A DNA stretch of 64,000 nt. Source: Gordionus sp. m RMFG-2023 (Eukaryota > Nematomorpha > Gordioida > Chordodea > Parachordodidae). Position 1 is the stretch's first letter. The number at the start of each line of letters is the position of its first letter. The position numbers and the translations under genes are program-made. The stretch covers positions 33,147,366 through 33,211,365 of the forward strand of contig NC_088777.1 of the NCBI RefSeq assembly GCF_954871325.1. The letters run 5' to 3'. The notes beneath the pieces were generated by a model, which saw only the letters and a program-made list of their open reading frames with translations, had not been told where the DNA came from and did not search any database. Positions 23,660-36,100 of this stretch are shown here, one piece after another.

Positions 23660-25619
23660 CAGAGATGTTAAAGTAGCGCACTACTTGTAGCGCGCTATCT
23701 TTTTTGGTAGCTATAGCTAATAGCCGCTACTTTTTTAAAATTATTTAATTTTTTAGCGCGCTACTTTTAAAAAATATAATGAATGTAAGTATAAACATGA
23801 AAATTTAAATATAATATCATAATTAATTATAATTTTTATAATTTATTATTTAATTTTGAAATTTAAATATATTTTCAATTTTTAATTTATATTTTCAATC
23901 TGTGTTAATAATCTAAAATGGCATCGTCCATGGATATCCAAATCCTTGAAAGTGATTCAGATATGGAAGATTCAAGAAGAAAATGTACTTAATAGCTCTA
24001 ATAACGTTTTTCCATTCCCTAAATTTGAAAAATTTTTTAAAATAAATATTAAAACAAAATCTGGATTCAAATTCATGTGCTTAAAATGTAAAAAAAATAT
24101 ATCATCAAATCAATCGAGTAGCTATAACCTGAAGAAACACCTAAAGGTAAATTGTTATTTTTACATTATAATATTATTTATTTTATTAGACTGTTCACGC
24201 CAATTGCTATAAGGAAATAGAGAAACATATAAAAAATTTTGGTATAGGAGAATCTTCATTCAAAAAGACAAATACTATCCAAATCAAATTAACTGATAAT
24301 AAAAATGCCAATATTTCACAAAAATTGGCTGATAAAGTTATTGTTGATTTTATTATTGACACAGTTCAGCCAGTGTCTTTGGTTGATAATCCATCATTTA
24401 CTCTGATGATTAAAACTTTATCCCCTGGCACAACAGTTTTATGTCGCCAGACACTTATGAATAAAATAGCCGACAACTTCAAAGTGATGAAAGATGCTCT
24501 AATAGTAGAGTTATCATATATATCTTATGTATGTACCACGGCAGATAGTTGGACACATAACAGAAGGTAAAAACTTATTTATATTTATAAATTGATCTGA
24601 TTAAATATTTTTAGAGCTTATTTGGGAATCACAGGCCATTGGTTAGAACCTAGGACTTTAAAAAGAAGATCTGTAGCCTTAGCCCTTAAAAGGATTATAG
24701 GATGCCAGACATATGACGTACTTGCAAATAAAATTATTGACATCCACAAGTCTTTTAGGATTCATAATAAAGTTTGCAAGATGGTTACTGATAATGGGTC
24801 TAACTACCTGAAGGCATTTAGGTTATATCACAAATTTATTTATAATATTTATTTTAAGTTATGATTTTTATCAGAATGGAATGGTTATTATTTAATCTAT
24901 AAAATATTTAGTATTTTAATATTTCACATTATTTATAGAATTTTTATTAACTAAATACACACATATTTTAGTAATATTATGATTATCATAATTTATATCA
25001 AATTATAAATAAGATAGGCTAATGGCGAAGCTGGATAATCTTACTCCAGCAAACAAAGATTGCTGAGTATCTACCACGAAGACATCCTCAAATATTTTTT
25101 TTGAAATTAAAGATGATTTCATAGAAAATCCAATCTTTTTTTTCAATCAAAAAATATTGAGATGAACATTTTTGATAATTTTTCATATATTAAAAATTTA
25201 TATATAAAATTTAATACCCCCTTGCCCTCAAGTGCTAGTGTCGAGAGATTATTTAGTAAAGCAAAGCTTATACTTTCTGATCGTCGCTCTAGACTTGGGG
25301 ATGATAATATTGAAATGATATTATTATTAAAATGCAACAAATTAAAATAAATATTTATTTATATTGCTTATTTTTTTATAATCTAAACTAACTATATTTT
25401 TATATTTATAAATGTTGATTTTTATATATTATTTATTATACATTTACATTATAAGCAAAAAAAAAATAAAAAAAATTTGTTTCATTTGTTTCTAAATTTT
25501 TTTTTATAAAAAGTAGCTAAAGCTACTTTTGAAAAAAGTAGCTAATAGCGCGCTACTTTTTTTGACAAATAGCTATTACAGTAGCGCGCTACTTTTAAAA
25601 ATAGCGTTTAACAACTCTG
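23660..25619 (+). mobile_element. hAT-3 transposon with exact 8 bp target duplication
   Basis: Starts CAGAGATGTTAAAGTAGCG and ends ...TTTAACAACTCTG, flanked by the 8 bp duplication CTCTGCTG (23652-23659 and 25620-25627). Both sub-terminal regions hold repeated GTAGCGCGCTAC palindromes and AAAAGTAGCTAA words, probable transposase-binding sites. Length is 1,960 bp, short for a hAT, because the centre of the transposase is missing. A related remnant starts at 54392. Confidence 0.93.
23919..25350 (+). pseudogene. hAT-3 transposase with BED finger and hATC, internally deleted
   Basis: An ATG at 23919 opens an acidic start (MASSMDIQILESDSDMED), a shift follows, then a BED zinc finger: FPFPKFEKFF, CLKCKKN and SSYNLKKHL. 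Two short GT-AG introns are visible at 24147-24189 (43 bp) and 24567-24614 (48 bp), each joining sensible protein. The exon at 24325-24566 (QKLADKVIVDFIID...VCTTADSWTHNRR) and the one from 24615 (AYLGITGHWLEP...KMVTDNGSNYLKAF) are the hAT RNase H-like core. A deletion then removes the rest up to the hATC domain at about 25205-25340 (LPSSASVERLFSKAKLILSD). Not functional as it stands. Confidence 0.9.
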
Positions 25620-25627
25620 CTCTGCTG

Positions 25628-26755
25628 TTTCATATAGCGATAAAGGGTAATTGCGCTTATTATGACGTATGACGTAATAATGTAATTATGTAAAATAATC
25701 AAATGAATCCTAACCTGAACTGATCTTCAATTAAATTACATTGGTATTCTTTAAAATAAAAAAACTCAACATTTAATCCAATAGTAGTACATAATATCAT
25801 TAAATTACTTTCACCCAGAAATTATTCAGAAACATAGATTGCTACAATATCACTGAAACAAAAATCACCAAAATTATACCCATACAAAATATTCCATACT
25901 TATATCTGATACACCCTCAAATATTCAACCAAATAAGGTCCACTGCCTATATATAATTGCCAAAAAAACTTATCACACAGATTCCTTTGACTCAATCAAG
26001 AAAATACTTCTTTCAATCATAGTTTTAAGTTAATTTATCTACTTGATTAATATTATTATAAAAATAAATTTATTTTTAAACATTCCTCAACCATTTAACC
26101 CCCAATCATTTATTAGAAAATCTAATTTATTTTATACATATTAATTGCAAATATCAAAATCATTTATTTTTTTATATATATTTGTAATTTTTCTAATAAA
26201 ATTAGTTTTTATAATTTTATCAAATTCACTTGATGTTTCAAAAAAAATCTTACTATCAACTTATTGTTCATTTATGGAATCCTTATTATTAAATATAATA
26301 ATATTTTATGATTCATATCTTATTAATAAATAAAAATGATGCACCGATATTTATTGTAGTTGCTGGTACTTTTAATTTTAGGTAATTAATTTATACCTTA
26401 AAATAATAATCAAAATTTATATAAAAAAAGAGATCTGTATAGATATAATTAAATAAAATTTACAATACTCTAAAAGTAGATGAAGATCAATTAATTACGT
26501 TAAGAAAATAAGATTTTATAAAAAAATATCCTGTCAATTAAAAATTATTTTGGATGTGTTCTAGATGAAATAAGTTAAACCATCTTAAAAGATGGTTTGA
26601 GAGCTCATCTCACTTAATTTTTATTGTAATAATTGTTGCATAATATATTATTAAAAAAGATTCACTTAATATTATATTGTATTTTTATATACTAAGCCTT
26701 TAGCTACAATTGATTGACCATAAATTGATTTACGATATATTGAGATTTTGTGAAA
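25628..26755. other. AT-rich spacer without genes
   Basis: No recognisable coding sequence, RNA gene or repeat boundary. Confidence 0.35.
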
Positions 26756-26849
26756 ACGAATTTAATTGTTTCACTTGTTTTTCATATATATTCGATTCTA
26801 TTTTTATATTTAAATTATTCTGGATTAATACTTTCAAATAAAAACAATA

Positions 26850-27340
26850 GGAGTGCTATTTGACAAAAGAATCCCACACAAATTAAAGGGAAAAATTTAC
26901 AGTTCCATAGTACAACCAACTATTCTATATAGTTCGGAAACATGGCCAACCAAAGAATCAGACGAGTCTACAAACTATGGAGATGAGAATGCTGAGGATG
27001 ATTGCTGGGGTAACAAGAAAGGATAAGGTGCGCAGTACAAGAATACTAAATAGTTTAAAGGTAGTGCCCATTAAGACTAAGTTAATGGTAAACAGACTAA
27101 GGTGGTATGGGCACACAATGAGAAGGCCTATGAACTACATAGGAAATAAAGTTGAAAGATTGGAAGTGATGGGCAAACGTAAAAGAGGAAGGCCAAAACT
27201 TCAATGGGGCCATAAAGTTAGAGCCAATATAAAGAAGTATAAAATAGATAAAAGAGATTGTACGAATAACATAAAGTGGAGAGAGATGTTGAAGGAGCTT
27301 ACCACCAGAAAAGGTGAAAGCTAAAGAGAAAAAAAAAAAA
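26850..27340 (+). mobile_element. 5'-truncated RTE LINE fragment inside the 5' LTR
   Basis: The sequence between the two halves of the 5' LTR reads, on the + strand, LKGKIYSSIVQPTILYSSETW, then (26977-27324) EMRMLRMIAGVTRKDKVRST, NRLRWYGHTMRRP and GKRKRGRPKLQW. These are the conserved end of RTE-clade proteins. It ends in a poly-A run followed by the resumed LTR sequence TTTAAATTACTC, so it is a 5'-truncated insertion that happened after the LTR element integrated. No clear target duplication. Confidence 0.9.
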
Positions 27341-28106
27341 TTTAAATTACTCTAAATTGAACACCTTTCTCCCTTGTTCAATATGGTGGAGGATAGTAAT
27401 AATAACATAAAAGTCTTACTCAAAACCCTTGACCTAAAATTTATTGCAGAAAACATAACTGATAACCTACTAAGAAATATAAACTGTTCGAGACAATAAA
27501 TAAAGATTTGGCGATGAGTATAATGGATTCAATTGATAATTTATCTTATGAACAAATGAAGGATTTAATACAAAAAAAGGTTGAAAAGAACAAAATTACT
27601 CGTATAATGGAAGTTTTTAGTACTAAACCAGATAGATTAGAGTCATCCAGAGAATATCTGGATAGGCTGAAGGTGTGCGGATCTGGCCTTAATTCAGTAT
27701 TGATATTCAATTCATTATTAATTGTCACAATGAGAGATTAAAAACAAGATTGATAGAAGAAAACACGACAAACTTGATTTTCATTGAGGAGATTGTTGTC
27801 AAATGTCAATCATTGGAGATTAATAATAAAAAGTCCTTCATTGAAAAAGATACATGGAGAAAAGATGACAGATATGGTGCACAATGCTATACGACATGGA
27901 ATGAACAAGCATAATGGGACCTACAAAAACAACAACTACAACGATAACAACAACAACAACAATTTCAAAAAACAAGAAATTATACAAATGCCATATAATT
28001 TGAGGCCAAGGAATAAGATTAATTTTATTAATGATTTTATGATTAATATGCAACTTAATAATCTTAATTTTTCTTTTTTGATAGATACGGGTTCTCCAGT
28101 GACATC

Positions 28107-30929
28107 TTGCCCATTAAAGATTTTGAAAAATTGGAGAATTTTGAAGAAATTGAGTTGGAAAATTGTTCTAAAAAATTATTCTCTTATGAGGGTTCTCCTA
28201 TCACAGTCGTTGCTCAGGTCTCGAATATTAAGGTTAAATATTTGAATACAATTAAATATTTAAATTTTTATGTATTGGATGGGGAGGGACCACCTCTATG
28301 TGGTCAAGACTGGATTAAAGAATTTGACATAATCAAATTCAACGTTGATGTAAACACTATTATAAATAATGAGATAGGAGATAGAGTGAATTTTTTAACT
28401 TTTGACAATACTTTCAAAGATACTGATAAATTTTATAAAAAAAATTATGTCATTCAATCGTTATTTACTAAAAAAGGTTATTTTGAAGAGAGTTGTGACG
28501 TCAACAAACTAATTAAGAAATTTGACTGTGTTTTTAATGATAGAATTGGAAAAGTTAAGAATTTGGAAATAGACATTTTATTAAAAAATAACTTTAAGTC
28601 AAAATTTGTTAAGGCCAGGAGAGTGCCCTTTGAGTTAGAAGAAGAATTAGAAAACACTATAGAACAATGGCGGCAGCAGGGAGTAATTAAGCCTGTCAGA
28701 TTTTCACAATGGGCCACTCCATTAGTGGTTAAAAAAAAAGATAATACGTTGAGAGTTTGTGCTGACTTTAGAGTTACTGTAAACCCACAATTAGAAAGGT
28801 TCGAATATCCGCTTCCAAGGATTAATGACATAATTGCTAAAGTAGGTAATGGAAAGTTTTTTTCAAAGATAGATTTCTCATCGGCGTATCTGCAGATTCC
28901 TGTATCTAAAGAAACTTCCAAATTTTTGACCGTTTCCACACACAAGTGTCTTTTTCAATTTAATAGACTACCTTTTGGGCTTACAGTATCGACTGCGTAT
29001 TTTCAGAAGACTATGGACGAAATATTTGCTGATATTAAGGGGGTCATTTATTATTTAGATGATTTATTAATTTTTGGTAAGGGTAAGTTAGACCATTTTT
29101 ATAAATTAAAAAGAGTGTTTGAAAGAATGTTGGAGTTTGGGCTGATTGGAAATGTTAAAAAAAGTGAATTTTGCAAAGAGAGTATTAAATATTTAGGTTA
29201 TTTGATAAGTGACAAAGGTATACAGCCAATTAAAGAAAAGATTGATCCTATAAGTACCATGACTGAACCTAATGGTAAGGAAGAATTGCATTCGTGGTTG
29301 GGTCTGATGAATTATTATTCAAGGTTCATAGAAGGTTTTTCTAAATTGGCAACTAATTTATATGAATTGCTTAAAATAAGTAAAAAAATTTATTGGAGAA
29401 TTAAGGAAAAAACTAGTTTTGATGAGATTAGAGAAAGATTGTGCAATGCACCAATTCTTGCACATTATGACAGAAGTAAAAACTTATTTATTTCTACTGA
29501 TGCTTCTAATAAAGGTATGGGTGCTGTTTTATTTCATGTTGAAGAGGATGGTCTTGAAAGGCCTATTGAGTTTATGTCAAAAGCATGGACGGGTGCTGAG
29601 AAAAGATATTCAATTATTGAGAAAGAAGGTTTTTCGGTTGTTGTGGCTGTTAAGAAATGGAGGGAATATATAGTAGGGAGAAATTTTAAAATTTTTACGG
29701 ATCATAAACCTCTAGTTAATTTGTTTGGAACAGATCCGGTTAAACTTTACAATATGTCGCCAAGGCTACAGAAATGGGCTTTTTGTTTAGCCGGGTTTAA
29801 TTTTGACATTAATTACAGGAGGGGTAAAGATCAATTTATTGCTGATGGTTTTTCTAGATTAATAAAGGAAGATGTTATTTGTTTTTTTAGTATTGATAAT
29901 GATTTAAGTGACCAGAGAATTTTGAATAATATAGATATGATAAGAAGAGAGACTGTGGAAGATTTAGAACTTATCAAAGTTAAACAATTTATTTTGAATG
30001 AAGTGGGAGATTTCACACAGATTAAAGTATATATGGAGCTAGGTAAGTTGTTGTTTATTAAAAATGATTGTATTTTTAAGGGAGAGCAGATTGTTATTCC
30101 CCAATCGCTAAGAAAAGAGATTCTAAATGTTCTTCATGAGGGACATATAGGTTTGTCTAGGATGATAGATATTATGGAAAGATATTTTTGGTGGCCCGGG
30201 GTTAAAAGAGACATCAAGGAAATGGTTTTTAGGTGTAATATGTGTATGGTAAATGCTCCAAAATTACCAAAGGTTAGAAATAATCATTGGGTAGATCCGA
30301 GCAGACTCTGGTATCGTATATTTATTGATTTTTTTGGACCCATTAAGAATTATTATGGATTAGTAATAATTGATGGATACTCTCGATGGCTCGAGATTAT
30401 CAAAGTTAAAAATATTACTACTAAGACCACTATCATGGTATTAAATAATATTTTTTCTAGATTTGGTTACCCCGTAGAGTTGGTTTCTGATAATGGACCA
30501 GCTTTTAGGTCGTATGATTTTAAAAATTTTTTATTAAAAAAGGGTATAACACATATATTTACTCCTGCATACCATCCGTCTTCAAATGGTATTGCTGAAA
30601 GAGCGGTACGCTCAGCTAAGGATATGATTTATAAATTAGGTGGATGGGATGATAGGTTATTGGAAGAGGTGTTATTGAATTATCGCAATACCACTCATTC
30701 GACAACCAAAGATTCACCTGCGTCTAGATTTTTCGGCAGGGAACTAAGATGGAGATGGAGTTTTTTGAAGGACAGTGACTGTGATTTGCTACCTAAAATT
30801 AAAAGAATAAAGTTTAGAGAATTAACATTTGGCAATTCTGTTTTTTTTTCAAAATGGTCTCCAATCAAGAATGGCGTGTGGGGATTGTCATTGGGAGAAT
30901 TAGTAACGTCATTTGGGAAATTCAGGTAG
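28107..30929 (+). CDS. Ty3/Gypsy pol region (RT, RNase H, integrase)
   Basis: Order of domains is that of Ty3/Gypsy: reverse transcriptase (DFSSAYLQIPV, YYLDDLLIF), RNase H (STDASNKGMGAVLF), chromo-less integrase with a zinc-binding head (HEGHIGLSRM...CNMC) and core (DFFGPIKNYYG, SDNGPAFRS, NGIAERAVRS). Integrase after RNase H distinguishes it from Copia. It belongs to the LTR fossil at 26757-32220. The start shown is only the beginning of the open stretch, not a known initiation codon. Confidence 0.92.
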   Translation: MPIKDFEKLENFEEIELENCSKKLFSYEGSPITVVAQVSNIKVKYLNTIKYLNFYVLDGEGPPLCGQDWIKEFDIIKFNVDVNTIINNEIGDRVNFLTFDNTFKDTDKFYKKNYVIQSLFTKKGYFEESCDVNKLIKKFDCVFNDRIGKVKNLEIDILLKNNFKSKFVKARRVPFELEEELENTIEQWRQQGVIKPVRFSQWATPLVVKKKDNTLRVCADFRVTVNPQLERFEYPLPRINDIIAKVGNGKFFSKIDFSSAYLQIPVSKETSKFLTVSTHKCLFQFNRLPFGLTVSTAYFQKTMDEIFADIKGVIYYLDDLLIFGKGKLDHFYKLKRVFERMLEFGLIGNVKKSEFCKESIKYLGYLISDKGIQPIKEKIDPISTMTEPNGKEELHSWLGLMNYYSRFIEGFSKLATNLYELLKISKKIYWRIKEKTSFDEIRERLCNAPILAHYDRSKNLFISTDASNKGMGAVLFHVEEDGLERPIEFMSKAWTGAEKRYSIIEKEGFSVVVAVKKWREYIVGRNFKIFTDHKPLVNLFGTDPVKLYNMSPRLQKWAFCLAGFNFDINYRRGKDQFIADGFSRLIKEDVICFFSIDNDLSDQRILNNIDMIRRETVEDLELIKVKQFILNEVGDFTQIKVYMELGKLLFIKNDCIFKGEQIVIPQSLRKEILNVLHEGHIGLSRMIDIMERYFWWPGVKRDIKEMVFRCNMCMVNAPKLPKVRNNHWVDPSRLWYRIFIDFFGPIKNYYGLVIIDGYSRWLEIIKVKNITTKTTIMVLNNIFSRFGYPVELVSDNGPAFRSYDFKNFLLKKGITHIFTPAYHPSSNGIAERAVRSAKDMIYKLGGWDDRLLEEVLLNYRNTTHSTTKDSPASRFFGRELRWRWSFLKDSDCDLLPKIKRIKFRELTFGNSVFFSKWSPIKNGVWGLSLGELVTSFGKFR

Positions 30930-31073
30930 ATGATAAGTTTTTCTTTGTTCATATTGATCACATTAGAAATTATTAATAGGAATATATTGCATTATATTTT
31001 TATTTTTATATTGTTGGTTACAAATATATCTTTCCTAGTTGTGATAATTTTGATGAATAAGTTACATTGTTAA

Positions 31074-31486
31074 AAAATGACAATAATTCCCCTTCCCAAT
31101 TGTAATTGTTTATTATATTCCAAAAAAAGGAAATAATGACAATAATTCCCCTTCCCAATTGTAATTGTTTATTATATTCCAAAAAAAAAGGAAATAATGA
31201 CAATAATTCCCCTTCCCAATTGTAATTGTTTATTATATTCCAAAAAAAAAGAAGGAAATAATGACAATAATTCCCCTTCCCAATTGTAATTGTTTATTAT
31301 ATTCCAAAAAAAAGGAAATAATGACAATAATTCCCCTTCCCAATTGTAATTGTTTATTATATTCCAAAAAAAAAAAGGAAATAATGACAATAATTCCCTT
31401 CCCAATTGTAATTGTTTATTATATTCAAAAAAAAGGAAATAATGACAATAATTTTCCTGCCCAATTGTAGTTCCTACTATTCCCAT
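31074..31486. repeat. 60 bp minisatellite, seven copies
   Basis: The unit reads GACAATAATTCCCCTTCCC, AATTGTAATTGTTTATTATA, TTCC and an A-run of 7-10 bases, then GGAAATAAT. Copies start near 31078, 31138, 31201, 31265, 31325, 31388 and 31445, nearly identical apart from A-run length. The last copy is diverged. The array lies within the LTR fossil downstream of pol. Open frames over it in both strands are by-products of the repeat. Confidence 0.95.
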
Positions 31487-31489
31487 ATA

Positions 31490-32093
31490 GAATTGTTATA
31501 TAATTCCTTGTTAATCTTAATGTAAGTATAGGGTATTATTTTGATATCATTATTGTAGTAACATTTTGGTTCTTGAATTATAATTGTTTTCTATATAATA
31601 CGTTTTTTTTTTATATTTTCTTTTCATCACCATCTCCAAATTTTATCATGTATTTTAATGATTGTTTTTTTTGATTAAATAATTTTCTTCATTATATTAA
31701 GTTTATTCCAAATATAATTATTGTTTATTGGCCACCTATAGTTTGAATTGTACCTATCGATAGTGTAATTTATACCTTTTGTAAGGGTAATTACATAAAA
31801 AAACTATCATGTACAACTATGGTGCCGATTCCCATTTATTCATATATTTTCAAATCAAAATAATACATAATCCGTTCCCTCATTATTAATCTATGTTTTC
31901 CCATTTGACTAACCATATTGTTTTGTTAAGGTCAAAGTTTGTTATAGCTCCTTTTGCATTATTGTTATTATTTTCTTCTTATAAGTAAATCTAAATTACC
32001 TCCCACATGTCAAGCGAGCCCCTATTCCCTATATTATAAATTTTAGTTTATATATTTTTTTTTTGTTTGTTTTTTTTTGGAGGTGAATTTAAT
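31490..32093. other. Non-coding 3' part of the LTR fossil
   Basis: AT-rich sequence without a readable frame between minisatellite and 3' LTR. Confidence 0.4.
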
Positions 32094-32309
32094 TGTATCA
32101 TTTGTTTTTCATATATATTCGATTCTATTTTTATATTTAAATTATTCTGGATTAATACTTTCAAATAAAAACGATATATTTAAATTACTCTAAATTGAAC
32201 ACCTTTCTCCCTTATTCAATAATAATCATTTATAATTTTTTAATTTTTTATGTTTTAATTATTTCATCTTGATTATAAATGACAAATGAAAACATCTTTT
32301 ATTTTTTTT

Positions 32310-34400
32310 TCAATAAAAACAAGTGTAATAATAACATTTTTTGCATGAGTTTAAATTATTATATAAATCATTTATATTATTATCAATATATGAATCACTG
32401 ACCATTGCATTAATGCAAACATCACATTGTACCTTTTTTTCTTTAATAAGTTGTTGTACTATATATCCCGAAATATAAGTTGTTACATTATCTAAATATA
32501 ATGATAATTTTGGGATATGAGGATTTGTTTGGCTAAAATAATAAGATAATGCCTGGGGTATTATTGGATTTGAAATAGTTTTGATAGAATTAAAATCATC
32601 GTCATGATTATTTTGAAAATTTGAACATATTAATTGAGTATTATCTAAGGAAATGCAATTTCCTGTAATTGTAGCATCCAATTTCACCATTAGGAAATGC
32701 GAACAGCAGATCGAACCTGATATGCTCATGGATTATCATTAAATCCACCTCTGCTACGAATACTACAAAAATATAATTCTAGGTGGTCTTGAGAGGTTTT
32801 ATATGTTAAAAAGAACCTTAAAAAATTGTTATATTATAGTTTTATGAATAACTCTTGTTATAAATTAAATATAATACTTCATTTTTGGGGTTTCCCCAGT
32901 TAATAATTCCTTCCCCATTTCCAGGATGCTTTTCATAGAAAGAATTAACCCTTCTACACATGTTTTTTTATTAGACTTATAGACATAAGTTCCATTTGTT
33001 AACTTGAGTGATTTTAAAGTTTTAATGCACTTGTCAACATGATTTTCATATTCTGCAATTGTATTATTATATAAAGAAACTTTATATCCTTTACCAAGAC
33101 AATTTCTTGTATTAAGATAATCAAACATTCTATAAGTTATTCATAAATTTATATCATTATTTTTATTTTACTGATCTATCATCAATATAAAATTAATTGT
33201 ACCATCACAATTTTCAAATCCAGGAATCTCCTGATGCTGGGCAAAAAGAAAGCTATTTGCAACAGATGCACTAAAAACTTGAACAGCAAGTTTTACCTTT
33301 AAAAAATATTTAATAATTATATATTTATTATCAAACTTTCATTTTTTGTTTGTGGAAAGCAATATGTGCTTTGCGCAATTTATTTGCAGCACGTAAACCT
33401 TCGCACTCCTGCAATTTATGTAAATTTTGTATATGCTTCCAATCTATTAACTATAAATACAAAATAAATATTTAATCAAATTTAATATAGCTAGCTACCT
33501 TTCCATTTGATTCATTTATTAAAATTTCCTCCTCCGCTAATAGATTTCTAAGTAATTTGAGCATATGACAAACATCTAGTAACATGTATATTTTTTCCGA
33601 TTCATAAAATTCCAGCTCAATATATGGAATGATATTATCAGGATCCATACTAACACCAAGCAGTTTGCTCATTTTTTTATTAACAGCACAACCATCACAT
33701 ACTATGGCCTTACAGATAACTCCTGTTTCATTTAGATTGAACAATGCAACTCTCACTAAATTAGCTAGGATATATGAATTCATTTGTGAAACTAGAAATA
33801 GGCTATTGGCATTTTCCAGCTGCTATTAAGACAGGTAGCCATAAGAAACAGTGCCTTTGTTGCTTCTGGACAAGATTTATCTTCTTTTGTTGATTTTGTC
33901 CCATCACCTAAATCAACATAACCATGATATTCTGTGGGGGTCATAATCTATTTGTGTTTTAATATGCATTTCATCAAGGCTAAGTACACAATATAACTGC
34001 TTTTCTGATTTTTTTTGGTAGCTTTTAATTTGGGTAAATGAAATAGAAAGGAACCCTTTATTTAATTTAATTTTTTTAAAATTATTATAATAAACCTGGC
34101 ATGATTTCAATCTTGCGACTTGTGATTTGAGATATCTGTAAGCCTTAGGTGAATAAAAATGCATCGTCAATGCAAATTGACGGAATTTACTTGTATATAT
34201 TTTTTTTGTGGGTTTGAGATGCTTCTACTGTGTATATGTGTTTTAAGGAATATAGAAGATGTCCCTGTAAAGTGCCTGTCTATAATATTTTCGACATCAT
34301 CTGATAACAAATTTTCATATTTTAGTGAAGTGATATTTGTTTGTGATATAAACATGTATATCTCTATTGTTTCTAATTATTTTCATTGTGTTTTATTATA
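32310..34400 (-). pseudogene. P/THAP9-like transposase, catalytic and C-terminal parts
   Basis: Minus-strand pieces in family order: a 34355-34167 lead-in, FALTMHFYSPKAYRYLKS (about 34170), CVLSLDEMHIKTQIDYD, YHGYVDLGDGTK (about 33925), KAIVCDGCAVNKKM and LLDVCHMLKLLRNLL (33780-33500). Then an exon with DWKHIQNLHKLQECEGLRAA, one with VKLAVQVFSASVANSFLF, one with MFDYLNTRN..LGKGYK, and a C-terminal part with RGGFNDNP (about 32735) and SGYIVQQLI. Introns at 33451-33498 (48 bp), 33297-33336 (40 bp) and 33130-33171 (42 bp) join in frame. At least three frame changes (near 34165, 33930 and 33800) and a stop in the RGGFNDNP region show it is inactive. Confidence 0.9.
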
Positions 34401-36022
34401 AACAAACTAAAAAATCAATAAAAAAAAACTTTAATAATTTTCTGCAAAAATTTTATTTTGCTAATTTTACTGTTATAATAATTTTTGCCTTATCTTGTTG
34501 CTTACCCAATTTAGTCGGATCCAAACTTACACATCGAAACAGGAATATGCACTCAACACATATTACAGTGAGCAACAACACCTCAATGATATGCACAACT
34601 CTTTAAACTTTCTATGTTATGCTGACGACGTATGTATTCTAGCCAACTCAGAATACAAATTAAGAAATATTTTATCATTATTTGTCAACAACTGTGATGG
34701 ATATGGTCTAAGAGTAAACTACACAAAAACCAAACTAATCACCTCAAATACTGATGCGAGTCACTTAACCCCTTTAACTTTGAGGGTAATACGATAGAAT
34801 TAGTGTCAGATTTTAAATACCTAGGAACCAGGATAACGTCATTAGGCCTCACCTTTTTTAGATACGAAATCGAGAACGAATAATGCTAGACTCCGCTATC
34901 ATCAACTGTCGAAATTATGGTCATCCAACCAAATATCAACTAATTTAAAAATAAGACTCTTCAAGTCCCTAATTGTACCCATTTTTACCTACTGGAGACT
35001 TGGCAAGACTCAAAAAGTAACATCAGCACAATTCAGACTTTTATAAACAAATGCCTTAGAAGAATCACCAAAACGTATTACCCATAAAACACATCAAATA
35101 CAACGCTCTGGAATAGATGCGACATCCTACCAATCAATAGTCTCATACCCATGAGGAGACTAGAATTACTAGGCCATAGCTTAAGACACTCGCAGGAAAA
35201 TATGATATTCTCGTCCTTGAAATGGTGCCCTGACGGTAGGAGGAAAACCCCTAAATACTATTGGTTGGCGAAATATCTGAAAGATATGGACCCGATTAAC
35301 CTCTCGTTTGCAGATTTCATGGCACTTAGCAAAAACAAGAAACACCTAAAGGAACATTTACAATACATGCTAAAATATGGCCTAAATTAATATTGCAACC
35401 GTTCTTCACCTTTACGTTCTTGCAATAAATGGAATAAGTGTATTTGATAATGATAATAACCTGAACAACAACAACATAACTTAACCTCCTTTAATAACCC
35501 ACGACCTTCCTTTCTGGACACACGATATCGGCGACGATAACGATAACAATTACGAAAATATTAGCTGTATAACAGGCAATGAGAAGATAAACTGGCTATA
35601 ATAATAATGCAATAAATCGGACGAACCCAAAAACCATTGGCACAGAACATATAAGATCTACAGGACATACAATATTTTGGCACACCGAACAACAAACAAG
35701 GAAGAGACTCTTCATGCAAACTTAACATAAACTCTCAATACTTAACAAGATATAAGGGTTATTTTTTTGTTGCCTCACTAAATACCACTTAAGGACGCAG
35801 GTACATTTTTTATATGACATTATTTTTATTTTTTCCTTAACACTATTCTGCCGGAAACGGAACTAATACATCACCATTATTGTACTTCTTCCTTCTTCAC
35901 TTTGCTAACAGGCTACATAGTGGTACCGTCCACTATAATAAAACGGGTAGACATCATGTATGGGATCTATATACTAGTGAAAATACATGATGCACGCTTC
36001 AACGTGGTAATGAATGAATGAA
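34345..36022 (+). mobile_element. 5'-truncated LINE inserted in the P-like element
   Basis: Flanked by the 14 bp direct duplication TGATATTTGTTTGT (34331-34344 and 36023-36036). The 3' end is a GAAT/ATGA microsatellite (AATGAATGAATGA), typical of several non-LTR clades. 34600-34860 reads the RT motif LCYADDVCILAN and, shifted, FKYLGTRITS; 35151-35390 reads RRLELLGHSLRHSQEN and GRRKTPKYYW, the C-terminal region. Several frame changes show it is dead. The 3' untranslated part is about 630 bp. Confidence 0.88.
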
Positions 36023-36100
36023 TGATATTTGTTTGTAAATTGATTATTTTATTTTTTCCTCTTTTTGAGCTCCTATAATAAGCATGTGCCCTTTTTTTTA

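Larger units (their letters stand above)
26757..32220 (+). mobile_element. Ty3/Gypsy LTR retrotransposon, fossil
   Basis: Short LTRs of about 130 bp lie at about 26757-27382 (5', enlarged by a LINE fragment) and 32094-32220 (3'). By eye they differ at about five positions, so the copy is not very young but not ancient. Internal parts in order: a gag-like region, an aspartic-protease-like region with a DTG motif, a long pol frame (reverse transcriptase, RNase H, integrase), then a non-coding stretch with a 60 bp minisatellite. The pol part looks long and open. The region upstream looks broken in a few places, so I treat the element as a fossil with roughly two to four breaks. Confidence 0.92.

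Noticed and set aside
27838-28053. Valine-rich minus-strand frame
   Set aside because: Antisense of an asparagine-rich AAC repeat in the gag-like region of the LTR fossil.
31018-31486. Minus- and plus-strand open frames over the 60 bp minisatellite
   Set aside because: Repeated NNYNWEGELLS-type protein is only the translation of a non-coding array.
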